A stretch of 64,000 nucleotides of DNA from Neobacillus niacini (GCF_000759675.1 NZ_BAWM01000003.1:40412-104411), one strand, 5' to 3'. Counted from the stretch's first letter, positions 8,890-20,414 are shown. Made by a program: numbers and translations. The notes: generated by a model not told the origin, from the sequence alone.

Positions 8890-9948
8890 ATGAAAATAAT
8901 AGATAAATTATTCGGTCATTATAATGATGAGTCTGTGATTGAGTATACACTTGTTAATGATTCAGGGATGTCCGTTTCATGTCTGAATTACGGGTGTACC
9001 ATTACAAAAATCTTGGTCCCTGACCGCAATGGAAAGATTGAAAATGTCGTGCTTGGTTTTGAAAACTTTGGTGATTACCTTGATTTGTCTCCGTATTTTG
9101 GATCAGTTGTCGGACGGGTGGCCGGAAGAATTAAGCATGCAGAGTTTGAGCTAGATGGAGAAGTATACCGGCTAACAGCGAATGAGGTTCCTAACCATCT
9201 GCATGGCGGTAAGAAGGGTTTTAATTCAGTTATTTGGAAAACGGAATGTATTGAAGCTGAGAATGCAGTTGGATTGAAATTTTTCTATCACAGCCCAAAT
9301 GGAGAAGAAGGCTATCCAGGAAATTTGGATACGACGATTATCTATTTATTAAATAATCAAAATGAGCTTAGCATTACTTATGAAGCCCGTACGGATCAAA
9401 AAACAATTGTTAATTTAACCAATCATTCTTATTTTAATTTAAGCGGAGATTTAAAAAGAGATTGTTCTGAGCACATTCTTCAATTAGAAAGTGAACGCTT
9501 TTTAGAGCTTGGATTAGATAAGATACCTACCGGAAAAATGATTGATTCTAGCAATACGCCTTTTGATTTTAAGCATGGCCATTTGTTGAAGTCAGGAATG
9601 AAATCCTCCCATCCGCAAAATGTACTGGCTGGCAATGGTTACGACCACCCGCTTCTTTTTACAAAAAAGGGAGAAAATACAGTGGTGTTAAGTGAAAAAG
9701 AAAGTGGAAGAACATTGTTAGTTACGACCGATCAACCCTGCGTGGTTCTTTATACGGGGAATCATTTAGAAGGTCCTTATTCCATATCTGGTGTTCGAGC
9801 GAGGAACCACTTGGGTGTGTGCCTTGAAACGCAAGGGCTGCCTGATGCCATTAACCAGCCTAATTTTCCATCGATCGTTTTAAACCCAAAGGAAGTATAC
9901 AGTGCTACAACAAAGTATCGTTTTTTTTCTAATACAATAGGAGTTTGA
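8890..9948 (+). CDS. galM: Aldose 1-epimerase (mutarotase)
   Basis: A 352-residue galactose mutarotase supplying alpha-galactose to galactokinase. Catalytic histidines are visible in NHLHGG (about residue 101) and NHSYFNL, and the catalytic glutamate region in ETQGLPDAINQPNF near the C-terminus. A 75-base gap separates it from galT and only three bases separate it from the regulator gene, so it is part of the gal operon. Confidence 0.95.
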   Translation: MKIIDKLFGHYNDESVIEYTLVNDSGMSVSCLNYGCTITKILVPDRNGKIENVVLGFENFGDYLDLSPYFGSVVGRVAGRIKHAEFELDGEVYRLTANEVPNHLHGGKKGFNSVIWKTECIEAENAVGLKFFYHSPNGEEGYPGNLDTTIIYLLNNQNELSITYEARTDQKTIVNLTNHSYFNLSGDLKRDCSEHILQLESERFLELGLDKIPTGKMIDSSNTPFDFKHGHLLKSGMKSSHPQNVLAGNGYDHPLLFTKKGENTVVLSEKESGRTLLVTTDQPCVVLYTGNHLEGPYSISGVRARNHLGVCLETQGLPDAINQPNFPSIVLNPKEVYSATTKYRFFSNTIGV

Positions 9949-9951
9949 TAA

Positions 9952-10941
<990 letters not shown>

Positions 10942-10955
10942 AAAAAACATCACAT

Positions 10956-10996
10956 AAAACACAAATGTCCACCTCAGGCGGACATTTGTGTTTTTA
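10956..10996 (+). terminator. Rho-independent terminator after galR
   Basis: AAAACACAAATGTCC (10956-10970) pairs with GGACATTTGTGTTTTT (10980-10995). It is followed at 10998-11010 by GGTGACAGGCACC, a short near-palindrome; a related copy, GGTGACAGGAACC, is at about 26669. Confidence 0.88.
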
Positions 10997-11020
10997 TGGT
11001 GACAGGCACCACTATTTATA

Positions 11021-11049
11021 TTGTCGGATTTTGGTGTTTTACGTATAAT
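11021..11049 (+). promoter_or_regulatory. Sigma-A promoter of the sugar-sensing three-gene operon
   Basis: TTGTCG (11021-11026) and a perfect TATAAT (11044-11049) are 17 bases apart. Transcription would begin near 11056, which excludes the in-frame TTG at 11052 as a start and supports ATG 11088. Confidence 0.6.
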
Positions 11050-11087
11050 ATTTGTTATCTAATCTGATAGGACAATGGAGTTGTTTT

Positions 11088-12086
11088 ATGAAAAGGCTTT
11101 CTTTGCTGGCGTATGTGGTTGGGGGTTTGTTTTTTCTTGTGAGCTTTGCTTTTTCGGTTTTTTATGGTTATAAGGTCCTAACTCATGATTTATCTGCAGA
11201 AGGTAGAACAGTAGAAAAGTATAACTATCATTTTGTGCTGGTTACGGAAGAACTCGACAATGCGTATTGGCGGCTTGTAGAGAAAGGGGCACAGACGGCA
11301 GCAAATGAGTATGGTGTTTTCTTGGAGTATTCGGGTCCTAAGCAAGCTGATATTGAGGAGCATTTGAAAACGATTGAAATGGCATTCGCTTCAAAAGTGG
11401 ATGGAATCTTGACTCAAGGCTTGAGTGACGAGCAATTTACTCCGCTCATTAATAGAGTGGTAGAGAAACTCCCTGTGATTACAGTTGATACAGATGCTGC
11501 CAATAGTAACCGTATGGCCTATATCGGAACGGACAATTATTATTCGGGTTATTTGGCAGGTAAGGCTTTGATCGCAGATACAAAGGGACAAGCCAATGTT
11601 GCCATCATTACAGGAAACTTTTATGCTAACCATCAGCTGCAGCGTGTAGAGGGTTTTAAAGATGCAGTAAAAGCCGAAACAGGAATAAAGATTATCACTG
11701 TAGAAGAATCTGGAATAAGCAGAGTCCGAGCAGCAGAAAAGGCATACAAAATTTTACAGGATCACCCCGAGGTCAATGCATTTTTTGGGACCAGTGCCCT
11801 TGATGGAATTGGAATTGCACAAGTGGTAGATAAGGTTATTAAGCCAGGTCCCGTGTATATTATCGGATTTGATACCTTACCTGAGACACTTGAGTACCTT
11901 CGAAAAGGTACCATCAATGCAACCGTAGTACAGGAGCCGTACGAAATGGGATATCGTGCGGTAAAAATGATGATTGATCTGATTGAAGGAAAAAAGGTTC
12001 CTCCCGTTGTTCATACGGATACTCGAATTATGAGAGCAGAAGATTTACCTGAAAATAATCAGGACGAGTGGGAGGCTTACCGATAA
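11088..12086 (+). CDS. Membrane-anchored sugar-binding protein, probable co-sensor of the adjacent two-component system
   Basis: A 332-residue RbsB/MglB-type periplasmic-binding-fold protein (peripla_BP_4). It starts with [20 protein letters not shown], an uncleaved-looking membrane helix without a lipobox cysteine, unlike a transport receptor. The binding fold shows [23 protein letters not shown] and a closing [26 protein letters not shown] block. It is the first gene of an operon whose kinase start overlaps its stop (TAATG). The arrangement matches the XylFII-LytS-YesN system described for xylose in clostridia, where the anchored binding protein presents sugar to the kinase. Galactose is inferred from the flanking gal and mgl genes. 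Confidence 0.8.
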   Translation: MKRLSLLAYVVGGLFFLVSFAFSVFYGYKVLTHDLSAEGRTVEKYNYHFVLVTEELDNAYWRLVEKGAQTAANEYGVFLEYSGPKQADIEEHLKTIEMAFASKVDGILTQGLSDEQFTPLINRVVEKLPVITVDTDAANSNRMAYIGTDNYYSGYLAGKALIADTKGQANVAIITGNFYANHQLQRVEGFKDAVKAETGIKIITVEESGISRVRAAEKAYKILQDHPEVNAFFGTSALDGIGIAQVVDKVIKPGPVYIIGFDTLPETLEYLRKGTINATVVQEPYEMGYRAVKMMIDLIEGKKVPPVVHTDTRIMRAEDLPENNQDEWEAYR

Positions 12087-13567
12087 TGTTATTTCGAATC
12101 CGATCAAAATTACTGCTGTATTTCATTATCCTTGTCGTATTGTTAACTTCCGTGGGGTTATTTTTTTATAAAAGTTGTGAAAACCTGGTAAATGAATATG
12201 ATGACAGTTTTGAACGATTTCTTTTGTTAAATGATATCTCTCAAAGAACTAATCTGATAACTGAAAAACTACAGGGGTATCTAGTAGATAAGGAAATCTC
12301 CTACTTAAAAGATTTTAACAGGGAAAAGGCCAAGTTGCTGAATGACCAAAGGCTTATTCTGAAAAAAATGAATTCTAATGATATAACGGTAATTAATTAT
12401 AAAAATATGATAGACAGCTACCTAGAGGAATGTGATGAAACTGTCGCTGCCTTTCATAGAGACGATATTAACGACTACTCAACCCATTTTAATGAAGTTC
12501 TAAAAATTGCAGGTTTCCTTCAGGAAAGTACACTTGAACTTTTAAATAATAAACTTACAGACTATCAAAATTTTTATGATCAAATGGATAGGCAAATTCA
12601 TTATTATAAATTATTGTCACTTTCCCTTTTTTCTGCGGCTTTTTTCCTTAGTACATTGATTGCTCTTTGGATCTCTGGGGGAATTACTAAACCAATTACG
12701 CTGCTTTCACAGGCGGCTAAGCAAATTTCAAAAGGTAATCTTTCAGGAGACGATATTCAAATAACGACCAAAGATGAATTAAAGCTATTAACAGAAACCT
12801 TTAATCAAATGCGTTCAAATCTACGGCAATTAGTAAAAGAGATTAAACAAAAGTCGGAACTAGATAAACTTTTAAAAGAATTAGAGTTAAGGAGTCTTCA
12901 AAATCAAATCAATCCACATTTTCTATTCAATACTTTGAATACGGTTTCAAAGATGGCTTACCTTGAGGAAGCGGAGGATACTTCAAGATTAATTGAATCT
13001 GTGGCAGCTTTACTACGATACAACCTAGGCGATTTAAATAAAGCAGTAACACTTCGGGATGAAGTTTCCATTGTTAAGGAATATTTTTTCATCCAACAAA
13101 CAAGGTTCGGGGATCGGATAGAATTTTTTACAGAAATAAACGAGGAATGTTTAGATATTGAAATACCTAGTTTAACGATGCAGCCAATAATCGAAAATGC
13201 CTTCATTCATGGAGTGGAATCATATGAAGAAAATGCAGAGATCCGACTCCATATATATAAACATAATGACAGAATAAATGTGGAAATTGCGGATAATGGT
13301 GAAGGAATGGATGAAATCACTCAAAATAGATTGCTCAATTATATGAAAGGCACAGAAATGGAAGAGTCCTTTCAACCTGACAAATCAAATGGTCACTCAA
13401 CAGGGATCGGAGTAAAAAATGTGATTCGAAGGCTCCAGCTTTTTTACAACCGAATGGACATTATTGAAATCGAATCAGAGTTGGGCAAGGGAACGAAGTT
13501 TAGATTGACGATACCTGACGCGGCAAAAGGGGGAAGTGAGCTTGTTGAAAATACTAATTGTGGATGA
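12086..13567 (+). CDS. LytS/YesM-type sensor histidine kinase
   Basis: A 493-residue kinase. A first membrane helix (about residues 8-25), an extracellular helical region of about 150 residues, a second helix (about 175-200), a HAMP linker, then the His_kinase domain with [10 protein letters not shown] (phospho-acceptor His 278) and an ATPase domain ([27 protein letters not shown]). I choose ATG 12086, overlapping the upstream stop as TAATG and preceded by GGGAGG, over the GTG at 12068. Partner of the AraC-type regulator downstream; its extracellular part probably contacts the anchored sugar-binding protein. Confidence 0.88.
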   Translation: MLFRIRSKLLLYFIILVVLLTSVGLFFYKSCENLVNEYDDSFERFLLLNDISQRTNLITEKLQGYLVDKEISYLKDFNREKAKLLNDQRLILKKMNSNDITVINYKNMIDSYLEECDETVAAFHRDDINDYSTHFNEVLKIAGFLQESTLELLNNKLTDYQNFYDQMDRQIHYYKLLSLSLFSAAFFLSTLIALWISGGITKPITLLSQAAKQISKGNLSGDDIQITTKDELKLLTETFNQMRSNLRQLVKEIKQKSELDKLLKELELRSLQNQINPHFLFNTLNTVSKMAYLEEAEDTSRLIESVAALLRYNLGDLNKAVTLRDEVSIVKEYFFIQQTRFGDRIEFFTEINEECLDIEIPSLTMQPIIENAFIHGVESYEENAEIRLHIYKHNDRINVEIADNGEGMDEITQNRLLNYMKGTEMEESFQPDKSNGHSTGIGVKNVIRRLQLFYNRMDIIEIESELGKGTKFRLTIPDAAKGGSELVENTNCG

Positions 13568-15128
13568 TGAAGTTCTAGAACGAAAAGCATTGACAAAAAT
13601 GATTAACAGCTCGTTTGGGAACGTAACGGTAATCGGAGAAGCCCCGAATGGAAGAAAAGCGATAGAAATGGCCAGAGAACATAAGCCTGATATCATTTTT
13701 ATGGATATAAAAATGCCTGGAATTGATGGTGTTCAAGCGGTTAAGGAAATTAAAAAAAGCGACCCTGGTATTCGAATTATCATGGTGTCTGCTTTTAATA
13801 CGTTCGAATATGCCAAAGAGGTTATGCAGCAGGGAGTTAAAGAGTACATCTTAAAACCTAGCAGGAAACAAGACATTTTTGACAGCTTACTACGGGTTTC
13901 TTCTGAAATTATAGAGGAACGCAAACAGATAGAAGAACAGAAGAGCTTAAAAGAAAACCTGGAACGTGCTGTTTCAATTGCCCAAAAAGAATGGGTATCA
14001 TCACTCATTTTGAACCAAGTTCAGGATATTACGTTTGATGAATGGAGTCAGCTGTTAGGGGTCGAAATTACCTCTGGTTATATTATGATTCTTTCCCTCT
14101 TGCCGCTGGAAAAGGACGATTTCCAACTGAATGATAAGCAAAACTGGTATAGGTGGCTAAAGAATTTTTTTAAATCCGACTTTAAAAATCAGGAAGTATT
14201 GATGGGACCTATGACGGAAACCCAGGTACCTGTTTTGTTCTTATGCAAACAGACACCAGAAACAGTACATTTTAAGACGCTTGCACAGGGAGTGATTGAC
14301 CATCTGCTTGCCCAATTCCAAAAGAGTCATATAAATGCAGAATTAAGAATAGGGGTGGGTCTTCCATATAGTCATGGACATGAGTTTAATAAGTCCTATC
14401 ATGAAGCAGTATCCGCACTAAATCTGCTCTTGAAAACGCCTAATCGAAAATATTTATTTGCCAGTAAACAAGGTGCAGCAGAATTACCAACAGCATCAGA
14501 TGTTCGAGAAGTTGAGAAAAAACTACTAGATGCTGTACGTCAAGGAGATCTAAATCAGGTCATGTTTATTTTTGATTCGTTTTCAGCAAAGCTTGCAGTC
14601 AACGATGGTTTAAAAGCTCCTATGGTAAAAAAGTCATTTGATGAATTGTTCATCCTTATTTCGAGAATGCTTCATGACTTAGGAATTCATTATGAAAAAT
14701 CCTTAGAAATCAAAGAATCAAAGGATACTAGTGATATGTTTGATATGTGCAAATCCCATTTACTGTCCGTCGTTCAGCATATTCAAGTTTGGAGAAACAG
14801 TCATGCCAAGGGAATGCTACATAAGGCAAAGGAATATATTGAAAACCATTATGCGGATTCCATTACGTTGGAACAGGTTGCAGACTATGTGGAACTAAGT
14901 CCCTTTTATTTAAGTAAATTATTTAAAGAACGATTTGGGATGACCTTTATTGATTATGTAACTGAAATAAGGATCAAGCAGGCAAAAATAGAAATGATTG
15001 ATGCTTCAAAGAGCTTAAAGGAAATATGCTATTCTGTCGGCTATAAAGATCCGAATTATTTTAGCCGTGTGTTTAAAAAACAGACAGGCTTATCACCGAC
15101 CGAATTTCGCAGGGAAACAGTAAGTTAA
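13542..15128 (+). CDS. YesN-type response regulator with AraC DNA-binding domain
   Basis: A 528-residue regulator. The receiver domain carries the acidic pocket VDDE near the N-terminus, phospho-acceptor Asp 55 in FMDIKMPG and the conserved Lys in ILKPS. A long linker of about 300 residues precedes a C-terminal AraC pair of helix-turn-helices ([20 protein letters not shown] and [18 protein letters not shown]). The ribosome site GGGGG at 13529-13533 fits TTG 13542 better than GTG 13536, which is only two bases away. It overlaps the kinase gene. Its probable target is the mglB promoter just downstream. Confidence 0.88.
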   Translation: MLKILIVDDEVLERKALTKMINSSFGNVTVIGEAPNGRKAIEMAREHKPDIIFMDIKMPGIDGVQAVKEIKKSDPGIRIIMVSAFNTFEYAKEVMQQGVKEYILKPSRKQDIFDSLLRVSSEIIEERKQIEEQKSLKENLERAVSIAQKEWVSSLILNQVQDITFDEWSQLLGVEITSGYIMILSLLPLEKDDFQLNDKQNWYRWLKNFFKSDFKNQEVLMGPMTETQVPVLFLCKQTPETVHFKTLAQGVIDHLLAQFQKSHINAELRIGVGLPYSHGHEFNKSYHEAVSALNLLLKTPNRKYLFASKQGAAELPTASDVREVEKKLLDAVRQGDLNQVMFIFDSFSAKLAVNDGLKAPMVKKSFDELFILISRMLHDLGIHYEKSLEIKESKDTSDMFDMCKSHLLSVVQHIQVWRNSHAKGMLHKAKEYIENHYADSITLEQVADYVELSPFYLSKLFKERFGMTFIDYVTEIRIKQAKIEMIDASKSLKEICYSVGYKDPNYFSRVFKKQTGLSPTEFRRETVS

Positions 15129-15143
15129 TAGAAATAAATTTTT

Positions 15144-15176
15144 TAAGACTGATTCGTAAATGGATCGGTCTTTTTT
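15144..15176 (+). terminator. Rho-independent terminator after the response regulator
   Basis: AGACTGATTC pairs with GGATCGGTCT across a 6-base loop and is followed by TTTTTTC. The 160 bases between it and mglB hold a weak TTGAAC/TAACAT pair (15230/15251, spacing 15) as expected for an activator-dependent promoter. Confidence 0.8.
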
Positions 15177-15336
15177 CTGTGTACAAAAATGTCTAGAAAA
15201 TCGCAAATATGTGCTATAGGTTAGAACTATTGAACGAAAACTCCCGATGCTAACATAGTTGTAAGGGCTTTCGAATAGGTGAAGGTAAGCGGAGTTTACC
15301 AGAGTCTTTACTAACTAGCAAAAGGAGAAGGATGAC

Positions 15337-16401
15337 ATGTTTAAAAAGAAAAAAGGGTTAGTTCTATCATTAACAGTTGCGTCTAGCATTCTATTAGCAA
15401 CTGGCTGTGGAGGTACAACGAGCAGTTCTGGAGATTCTGGAAAAGACAAGGACGGCGACCTTCCAGCAGTAGGTGCTACCATTTATAAATTTGATGACAA
15501 CTTCATGTCTTATGTTCGTCGTGCTATGGAGACGGCTGCAGAAGGAAAAGTGAACCTAATGCTGAATGACTCTCAAAATGACCAAGCAAAACAGGTTGAA
15601 CAAGTCGACACCCTTATTGCAAAAGGAGCAAAATCGCTTGCAATCAACCTTGTAGACCCTAAAGCAGCACAAACGATTATTGATAAAGCTAAAGTGAAGG
15701 ATATTACGGTTATCTTCTTTAACAAAGAGCCAGACGCAAGTGTATTAAAAGGCTATGAAAAAGCTTACTATGTTGGAACCACTTCATCCGAATCAGGTGT
15801 AATCCAAGGTGAATTAATTGCCAAGGCTTGGGAAGCAAATAAAGATAAGTATGATAAAAACGGTGATGGCAAGCTTCAATATGTTCTATTAAAAGGTGAA
15901 CCAGGTCACCCAGATGCTGAAGCTCGTACGAAGTTTGCTGTTGATACAGTAAAGGAAAAAGGAATTGAAGTAGAAGAATTAGCTTTAGATACTGGTATGT
16001 GGGACGCGACAAAAGCAACCGAAAAAATGGATGCTTGGATTGCAAAATACAATGAAGATATCGAATTTGTTATTGCAAATAACGATGGTATGGCGTTAGG
16101 TGCGATTGCTTCTCTTGAAAAAGCAGGATATTTCTCTGGTGACAAATTTATGCCGGTTGTAGGGGTAGACGCGATTCCAGAAGCTCTTGAAATGATTGAA
16201 AAAGGAAAAATGGTTGGTACAGTCTTGAACGACGCAAAAAACCAAGGTGCAGCAACCGTTCAACTAACTGCAAATGCTGCGAACGGTAAGGATGTATTAG
16301 ACGGAACTGAATGGAAGCTAGACGATAAAAAAGCAGTTCGTGTTCCTTATGTTGAAATCACAAAAGACAATATCCAAGTTGGTAAAGACGCTTATAAATA
16401 G
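15337..16401 (+). CDS. mglB: Galactose/methyl-galactoside ABC transporter, substrate-binding lipoprotein
   Basis: A 354-residue lipoprotein with signal peptide and lipobox LLATGC (Cys 24). It resembles MglB rather than RbsB, because the calcium-binding loop DKNGDGKLQ followed by VLLKGEPGHPDAEART is conserved; these stretches are diagnostic for the galactose/glucose-binding protein. Strong AAAGGAG ribosome site. It lies upstream of mglA and mglC but is separated from them by a 475-base repeat-rich region, which could set higher expression of the receptor than of the membrane components. Confidence 0.92.
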   Translation: MFKKKKGLVLSLTVASSILLATGCGGTTSSSGDSGKDKDGDLPAVGATIYKFDDNFMSYVRRAMETAAEGKVNLMLNDSQNDQAKQVEQVDTLIAKGAKSLAINLVDPKAAQTIIDKAKVKDITVIFFNKEPDASVLKGYEKAYYVGTTSSESGVIQGELIAKAWEANKDKYDKNGDGKLQYVLLKGEPGHPDAEARTKFAVDTVKEKGIEVEELALDTGMWDATKATEKMDAWIAKYNEDIEFVIANNDGMALGAIASLEKAGYFSGDKFMPVVGVDAIPEALEMIEKGKMVGTVLNDAKNQGAATVQLTANAANGKDVLDGTEWKLDDKKAVRVPYVEITKDNIQVGKDAYK

Positions 16402-16525
16402 AAAAGCGGAAGCGCCTTGCACAGGGGCGACAGGCATAAGACGAGCCGGCAGAAAGGTTGTTCTTTAACCTTTTTGACGGATTGGCTTATGACCCCGAGC
16501 CCCTAGGCGCTGTAGCTAGACAAGT
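16402..16525. repeat. Interspersed palindromic repeat, copy 1
   Basis: The element begins AAAAGCGGAAGCGCCTTG and ends CCCCTAGGCGCTGTAGC. Its arms pair over most of its length (AGCGCCT with AGGCGCT, AGGGGC with GCCCCT, CATAAG with CTTATG, and a central AAAGGTT with AACCTTT). Elements of this type recur in Bacillaceae genomes. It starts one base after the mglB stop and would fold in the mgl transcript. Confidence 0.8.
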
Positions 16526-16528
16526 AAG

Positions 16529-16694
16529 AAAAGCGGAAGCGCCTTGGACAGGGAAAAATGCAGTTCAATTTTTCCTAGGGGCGACAGGCATAAGACGAGC
16601 CGGCGAGAAGGTTGCACTTTAACCTTCTTGGCGGATTGCCGAAACTAGACAAGCTTATGACCCCGAGCCCCTAGGCCCTGGAGCCAGACAGTAA
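16529..16694. repeat. Interspersed palindromic repeat, copy 2 (with inserts)
   Basis: Starts with the same AAAAGCGGAAGCGCCTTG and shares GGGGCGACAGGCATAAGA with copy 1, but carries extra segments near 16550-16576 and 16636-16650. The central stem is GAGAAGGTTG with AACCTTCTTG. It is in tandem with copy 1, four bases away. A third, shortened version (GTGGAAGCGCC ... ATGGCGCTC) lies at 16700-16738. Confidence 0.75.
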
Positions 16695-16740
16695 GCAAGG
16701 TGGAAGCGCCAAGTCCAGGGATGACCCCTATGGCGCTCTT

Positions 16741-16779
16741 CGAACGAAGGAAAAGGATGATATTCTTTTCCTTCGTTCG
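16741..16779. terminator. Perfect 15-bp hairpin between mglB and mglA
   Basis: CGAACGAAGGAAAAG (16741-16755) pairs perfectly with CTTTTCCTTCGTTCG (16765-16779) across a 9-base loop. No T-run follows, so it is more likely an attenuating or transcript-stabilising hairpin than a full terminator. Confidence 0.5.
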
Positions 16780-16877
16780 GGGCAATGTTTCAAGGTTTCA
16801 TTTGAAGCAGGACTGATAAAATCAAAATCTTACTATATAAAAACGCACGTTAAATGGTTAGGCAAGGAGGTTTAAGC

Positions 16878-18380
16878 ATGTCAGAGGCTAGTTCGACCAA
16901 TTTACTTGAAATGATTAATTTAACAAAAAGATTTCCTGGCGTAATCGCTCTTAATAACGTTTCCCTAAAAGTGAAGGCAGGGACAGTACATGCCTTAATG
17001 GGTGAGAATGGTGCAGGAAAATCAACCTTAATGAAGTGCTTATTCGGGATATATTCCATGGATGAAGGAAAAATCCTGTTGGACGGGAAAGAGGTTTCAT
17101 TTGCGAATTCAAAGCAAGCACTTGAAAATGGAGTTTCGATGGTCCATCAGGAACTTAACCAAGTCCGTCAGCAAAATGTTATGGATAATATCTGGCTTGG
17201 AAGATATCCGAAAAAAGGCATCTTTATTGATGAAAAGAAAATGTATGAAGATACTGCCGCCATTTTTAAAAGCCTAGATATTAATATTGATCCACGCAGC
17301 AAGGTAGGTACCTTATCTGTTTCTGAGATGCAGATGGTGGAAATTGCAAAAGCTGTATCGTATCATTCCAAATTGATTGTAATGGACGAGCCAACTTCCT
17401 CCCTTACAGAAAAAGAAGTAAATCATTTATTTACGATCATTAAAAAATTGCAAAGTGAAAACGTAGCGATTATCTATATTTCACACAAGATGGAAGAAAT
17501 TTTAAAAATCTCTGACGAAGTGACAATCATGCGTGATGGTCAGTATATTGCAACGAAAAGTGCGAAGGAATTAACGACAGATGAAATCATTAAGCTAATG
17601 GTTGGCCGTGACTTATCACAGCGTTTCCCAGCAAAAATCAATCAACCCGGAGAAGTAACCCTTAAAGTTAAGGATTTAACTGCCGAAACAGAAGGCTCAT
17701 TTTCTAATATCAACTTTGATTTAAGAAAAGGGGAAATATTAGGTGTTGCCGGTTTGGTCGGTTCCAAACGTACAGAGGTTATGGAAGCACTGTTTGGTAT
17801 AAGAGGACTGAAATCAGGAAGTATTGAATTAAATGGAAAAGTCGTTCAAAATCATTCGCCGCAGCATGCCATAAAAAATGGCTTTGCGCTAGTGACGGAA
17901 GAGAGAAGGACAACAGGAATTTACCCTGAACTGAGTATCAGCTTCAACTCCATTATTGCCAACCTGCCTCAGTATCGAAAAGGGTTGTTTCTATCAGAAA
18001 GTAAAGTCCATGATGATACGAAATGGGTTATCGATTCTATGAAAGTAAAGACGCCATCGCAAAAAACTTCAATCGGCAGCTTATCAGGTGGTAACCAGCA
18101 GAAAGTAATTATTGGACGCTGGCTGCTCACAAAACCGGAAGTTTTATTGTTGGACGAACCAACCAGGGGAATAGACGTTGGAGCAAAGTTTGAAATTTAT
18201 CAGTTAATTAATGAATTAGCTGCCGAAGGCAAAGGGATTATCATGATTTCTTCTGAAATGCCTGAACTTCTTGGGGTAACAGATAGAATTTTAGTAATGA
18301 GTAATGGAAGAGCAGCTGGAATCGTAGATACGAAGACAACATCTCAAGAAGAGATCATGCGATTGGCAGCGTTGTATTAG
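16878..18380 (+). CDS. mglA: Galactose/methyl-galactoside ABC transporter ATP-binding protein
   Basis: A 500-residue protein with two fused ABC domains. The first has Walker [10 protein letters not shown], signature LSVSEMQ and Walker [12 protein letters not shown]. The second has the degenerate P-loop GLVGSKRTE usual in RbsA/MglA, signature LSGGNQQK and Walker [24 protein letters not shown] at 16863-16869 sets the start at ATG 16878 rather than 16854. It energises uptake with MglC and the MglB receptor. Confidence 0.95.
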   Translation: MSEASSTNLLEMINLTKRFPGVIALNNVSLKVKAGTVHALMGENGAGKSTLMKCLFGIYSMDEGKILLDGKEVSFANSKQALENGVSMVHQELNQVRQQNVMDNIWLGRYPKKGIFIDEKKMYEDTAAIFKSLDINIDPRSKVGTLSVSEMQMVEIAKAVSYHSKLIVMDEPTSSLTEKEVNHLFTIIKKLQSENVAIIYISHKMEEILKISDEVTIMRDGQYIATKSAKELTTDEIIKLMVGRDLSQRFPAKINQPGEVTLKVKDLTAETEGSFSNINFDLRKGEILGVAGLVGSKRTEVMEALFGIRGLKSGSIELNGKVVQNHSPQHAIKNGFALVTEERRTTGIYPELSISFNSIIANLPQYRKGLFLSESKVHDDTKWVIDSMKVKTPSQKTSIGSLSGGNQQKVIIGRWLLTKPEVLLLDEPTRGIDVGAKFEIYQLINELAAEGKGIIMISSEMPELLGVTDRILVMSNGRAAGIVDTKTTSQEEIMRLAALY

Positions 18381-18393
18381 GAGGAGATGTAAA

Positions 18394-19416
18394 ATGAATA
18401 CTCAGGCCACTAAAAGATCTAATATTACAAAATGGCTGTTCGATAATGTAATTTATGTTTTTTTAATTCTACTCGTCATTGGAATTGTGATTGCGTCTCC
18501 TGACTTTTTATCGATGACCAACTTAATTAATATCCTAAGTCAGTCATCATCAAGGATCATTATTGCGCTTGGTATTGCCGGTATCTTGATTTTAGGTGGG
18601 ACGGACTTGTCAGCAGGACGAATGGTCGGACTTGCAGCGGTAGTTTCAGCTTCCTTACTGCAGGCTGGTGATTATGCGTATAAAATGTATCCGAATTTAC
18701 CGGAATTACCTTTATTTGTTCCTATTATTATTGCAATGTTGGTAACGGGATTATTTGGGACATTAAACGGTTTTATTGTATCTAAGTTTCATGTACCTCC
18801 TTTTATCGCTACCTTAGGTATGATGATTGGTGTGTACGGAATTACGTCCATTTACTTTGACCGTCCTCCATATGGAGCTCAGCCGATTGGCGGATTAAGC
18901 GAGAGCTTTACAACATTTGCTCAAAAAGGAATTAAATTAGGTCAATATGAATTCCCATACCTGATTTTATATGCGATTGCATTTTCCATCATTATTTGGG
19001 TCGTTTGGAATAAAACACAGCTTGGGAAGAATATGTACGCAATTGGTGGAAATGCTGAAGCAGCAAAGGTTTCCGGCGTTAACGTTGCAAAAAATATTAT
19101 TATCATTTACATGATTGCCGGACTATTATACGGATTCTCAGGTACATTAGAAGCGGGTCGTGTTGGTAGTGCAACCAACAATACTGGTAATATGTACGAG
19201 TTAGACGCTATCGCAGCCTGCGTAGTAGGTGGAGTTTCACTTTCAGGCGGTATTGGAACTGTACCGGGAGTTATAACAGGGGTTCTAATCTTCCAGGTTA
19301 TCAACTATGGATTAGCTTTCCTTGGAGTAAGTCCATACATTCAATTCATTGTAAAAGGCGCGATCATTATCGTAGCAGTAGCCTTTGACATGAGAAAACA
19401 TGCTAAGAAAAAATAA
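18394..19416 (+). CDS. mglC: Galactose/methyl-galactoside ABC transporter permease
   Basis: A 340-residue integral membrane protein of the BPD_transp_2 (RbsC/MglC) type with about ten membrane segments. Typical stretches are GGTDLSAGRMVGLAA, GKNMYAIGGNAEAAKVSGVN and GGVSLSGGIGTVPG. AGGAGG at 18380-18385 is its ribosome site and the gene follows mglA by 13 bases, so both are co-translated. A terminator follows. Confidence 0.95.
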   Translation: MNTQATKRSNITKWLFDNVIYVFLILLVIGIVIASPDFLSMTNLINILSQSSSRIIIALGIAGILILGGTDLSAGRMVGLAAVVSASLLQAGDYAYKMYPNLPELPLFVPIIIAMLVTGLFGTLNGFIVSKFHVPPFIATLGMMIGVYGITSIYFDRPPYGAQPIGGLSESFTTFAQKGIKLGQYEFPYLILYAIAFSIIIWVVWNKTQLGKNMYAIGGNAEAAKVSGVNVAKNIIIIYMIAGLLYGFSGTLEAGRVGSATNNTGNMYELDAIAACVVGGVSLSGGIGTVPGVITGVLIFQVINYGLAFLGVSPYIQFIVKGAIIIVAVAFDMRKHAKKK

Positions 19417-19423
19417 TTATAGA

Positions 19424-19456
19424 GGGCATCCCATAGAGGGGTGCCTATTTGTTTTT
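19424..19456 (+). terminator. Rho-independent terminator after mglC
   Basis: GGCATCCC (19425-19432) pairs with GGGGTGCC (19438-19445), followed by TATTTGTTTTT. Confidence 0.75.
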
Positions 19457-19551
19457 CTTATAGCCTAAAGCAAATGCAGCGCATTCGTTACGCCCAGTTA
19501 CTGGTCACGCCGACTTAGCGTTGCAGAGCCTTGCAAAAACATCATAGTATA

Positions 19552-19565
19552 TGAAACGCGTTTCA
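19552..19565. promoter_or_regulatory. Perfect 14-bp palindrome TGAAACGCGTTTCA
   Basis: A fully symmetric site about 95 bases before the NRDE gene. It resembles LacI-family operators, but the centre is GC where cre has CG (CGCG core), so it is not a standard CcpA site. Another symmetric element, ATTCCA-TTTA-TGGAAT, is at 19588-19603. The binder is unknown. Confidence 0.4.
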
Positions 19566-19658
19566 GGTCAAGGGGGTTTTTAGCTTCATTCCATTTATGG
19601 AATGATATAGAATGGAATAAACAGTTGATGATTTATCATTATAAAGGTTGTGAATAGC

Positions 19659-20414
19659 ATGTGTTTAATATTGTTTGCCTATAACGTACATCCAGAATAT
19701 AAGCTTATGGTGGCTGCAAATCGGGATGAGTTTTATCGGAGGCCAACAGCACCTGCTCATTTTTGGGAGGATGATCCTGAAATCCTTGCAGGACGGGATT
19801 TAGAGAAAATGGGTACTTGGATGGGTGTTACTAAAACAGGACGGTTTGCTGCTCTGACCAATTATCGAGACCCTAAGGAAATAACCGACGGAAAACGTTC
19901 ACGAGGGGAACTAGTGGCAGATGCCCTGCAGTACAAAGGAGAAATAAAGGATTATATGGAGAGTTTAGTAAGAAACAATGACTTGTATCCTGGATACAAC
20001 TTATTGGCTGGCGATGGAAATGCGCTTTATTATTATTCAAATGTTGGTCAGGAGCTGATGAAGGTAACCCCAGGCATTTACGGTGTCAGCAATCATTTAT
20101 TAAATACTGAATGGCCAAAAGTGCAAATGGGCAAAAATGGGTTAACAGAGATCATAAACAATAAACAGACGGATTTAGTAGAAGACCTATTAACTTTACT
20201 TCAAAAGACTGACCAAGCTCCGGATGAAAACCTTCCTAGAACTGGCGTTTCATTAGAATTGGAGAGAATGCTTTCGCCGATGTTTATCAAGAGTGAAGGA
20301 TATGGAACGAGGAGTTCAACCGTTTTGTTGTTGTCTGAAAAAGAAATTCACTATGTGGAACGAGTTTCTGCTAAAGACGAGGTAAATACTCAAAAATATG
20401 TAATTGAATTCTAA
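19659..20414 (+). CDS. NRDE/TANGO2-family protein
   Basis: A 251-residue protein with the NRDE motif (AANRDEFYRRP) near residues 24-34 and the family arrangement MCLILFAY at the N-terminus. I choose ATG 19659 over the GTG at 19650 because family members begin Met-Cys, the cysteine being the presumed N-terminal nucleophile of this Ntn-hydrolase-like fold; AAAGGTT upstream fits. The molecular function is not established; animal relatives have been linked to heme handling. It stands alone between the mgl terminator and the convergent DUF3934 gene. Confidence 0.85.
   Translation: MCLILFAYNVHPEYKLMVAANRDEFYRRPTAPAHFWEDDPEILAGRDLEKMGTWMGVTKTGRFAALTNYRDPKEITDGKRSRGELVADALQYKGEIKDYMESLVRNNDLYPGYNLLAGDGNALYYYSNVGQELMKVTPGIYGVSNHLLNTEWPKVQMGKNGLTEIINNKQTDLVEDLLTLLQKTDQAPDENLPRTGVSLELERMLSPMFIKSEGYGTRSSTVLLLSEKEIHYVERVSAKDEVNTQKYVIEF

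Noticed and set aside
19552..19565. TGAAACGCGTTTCA as a CcpA cre site
   Set aside because: The central bases are GC rather than the required CG at cre positions 7-8; listed only as an unassigned palindrome.
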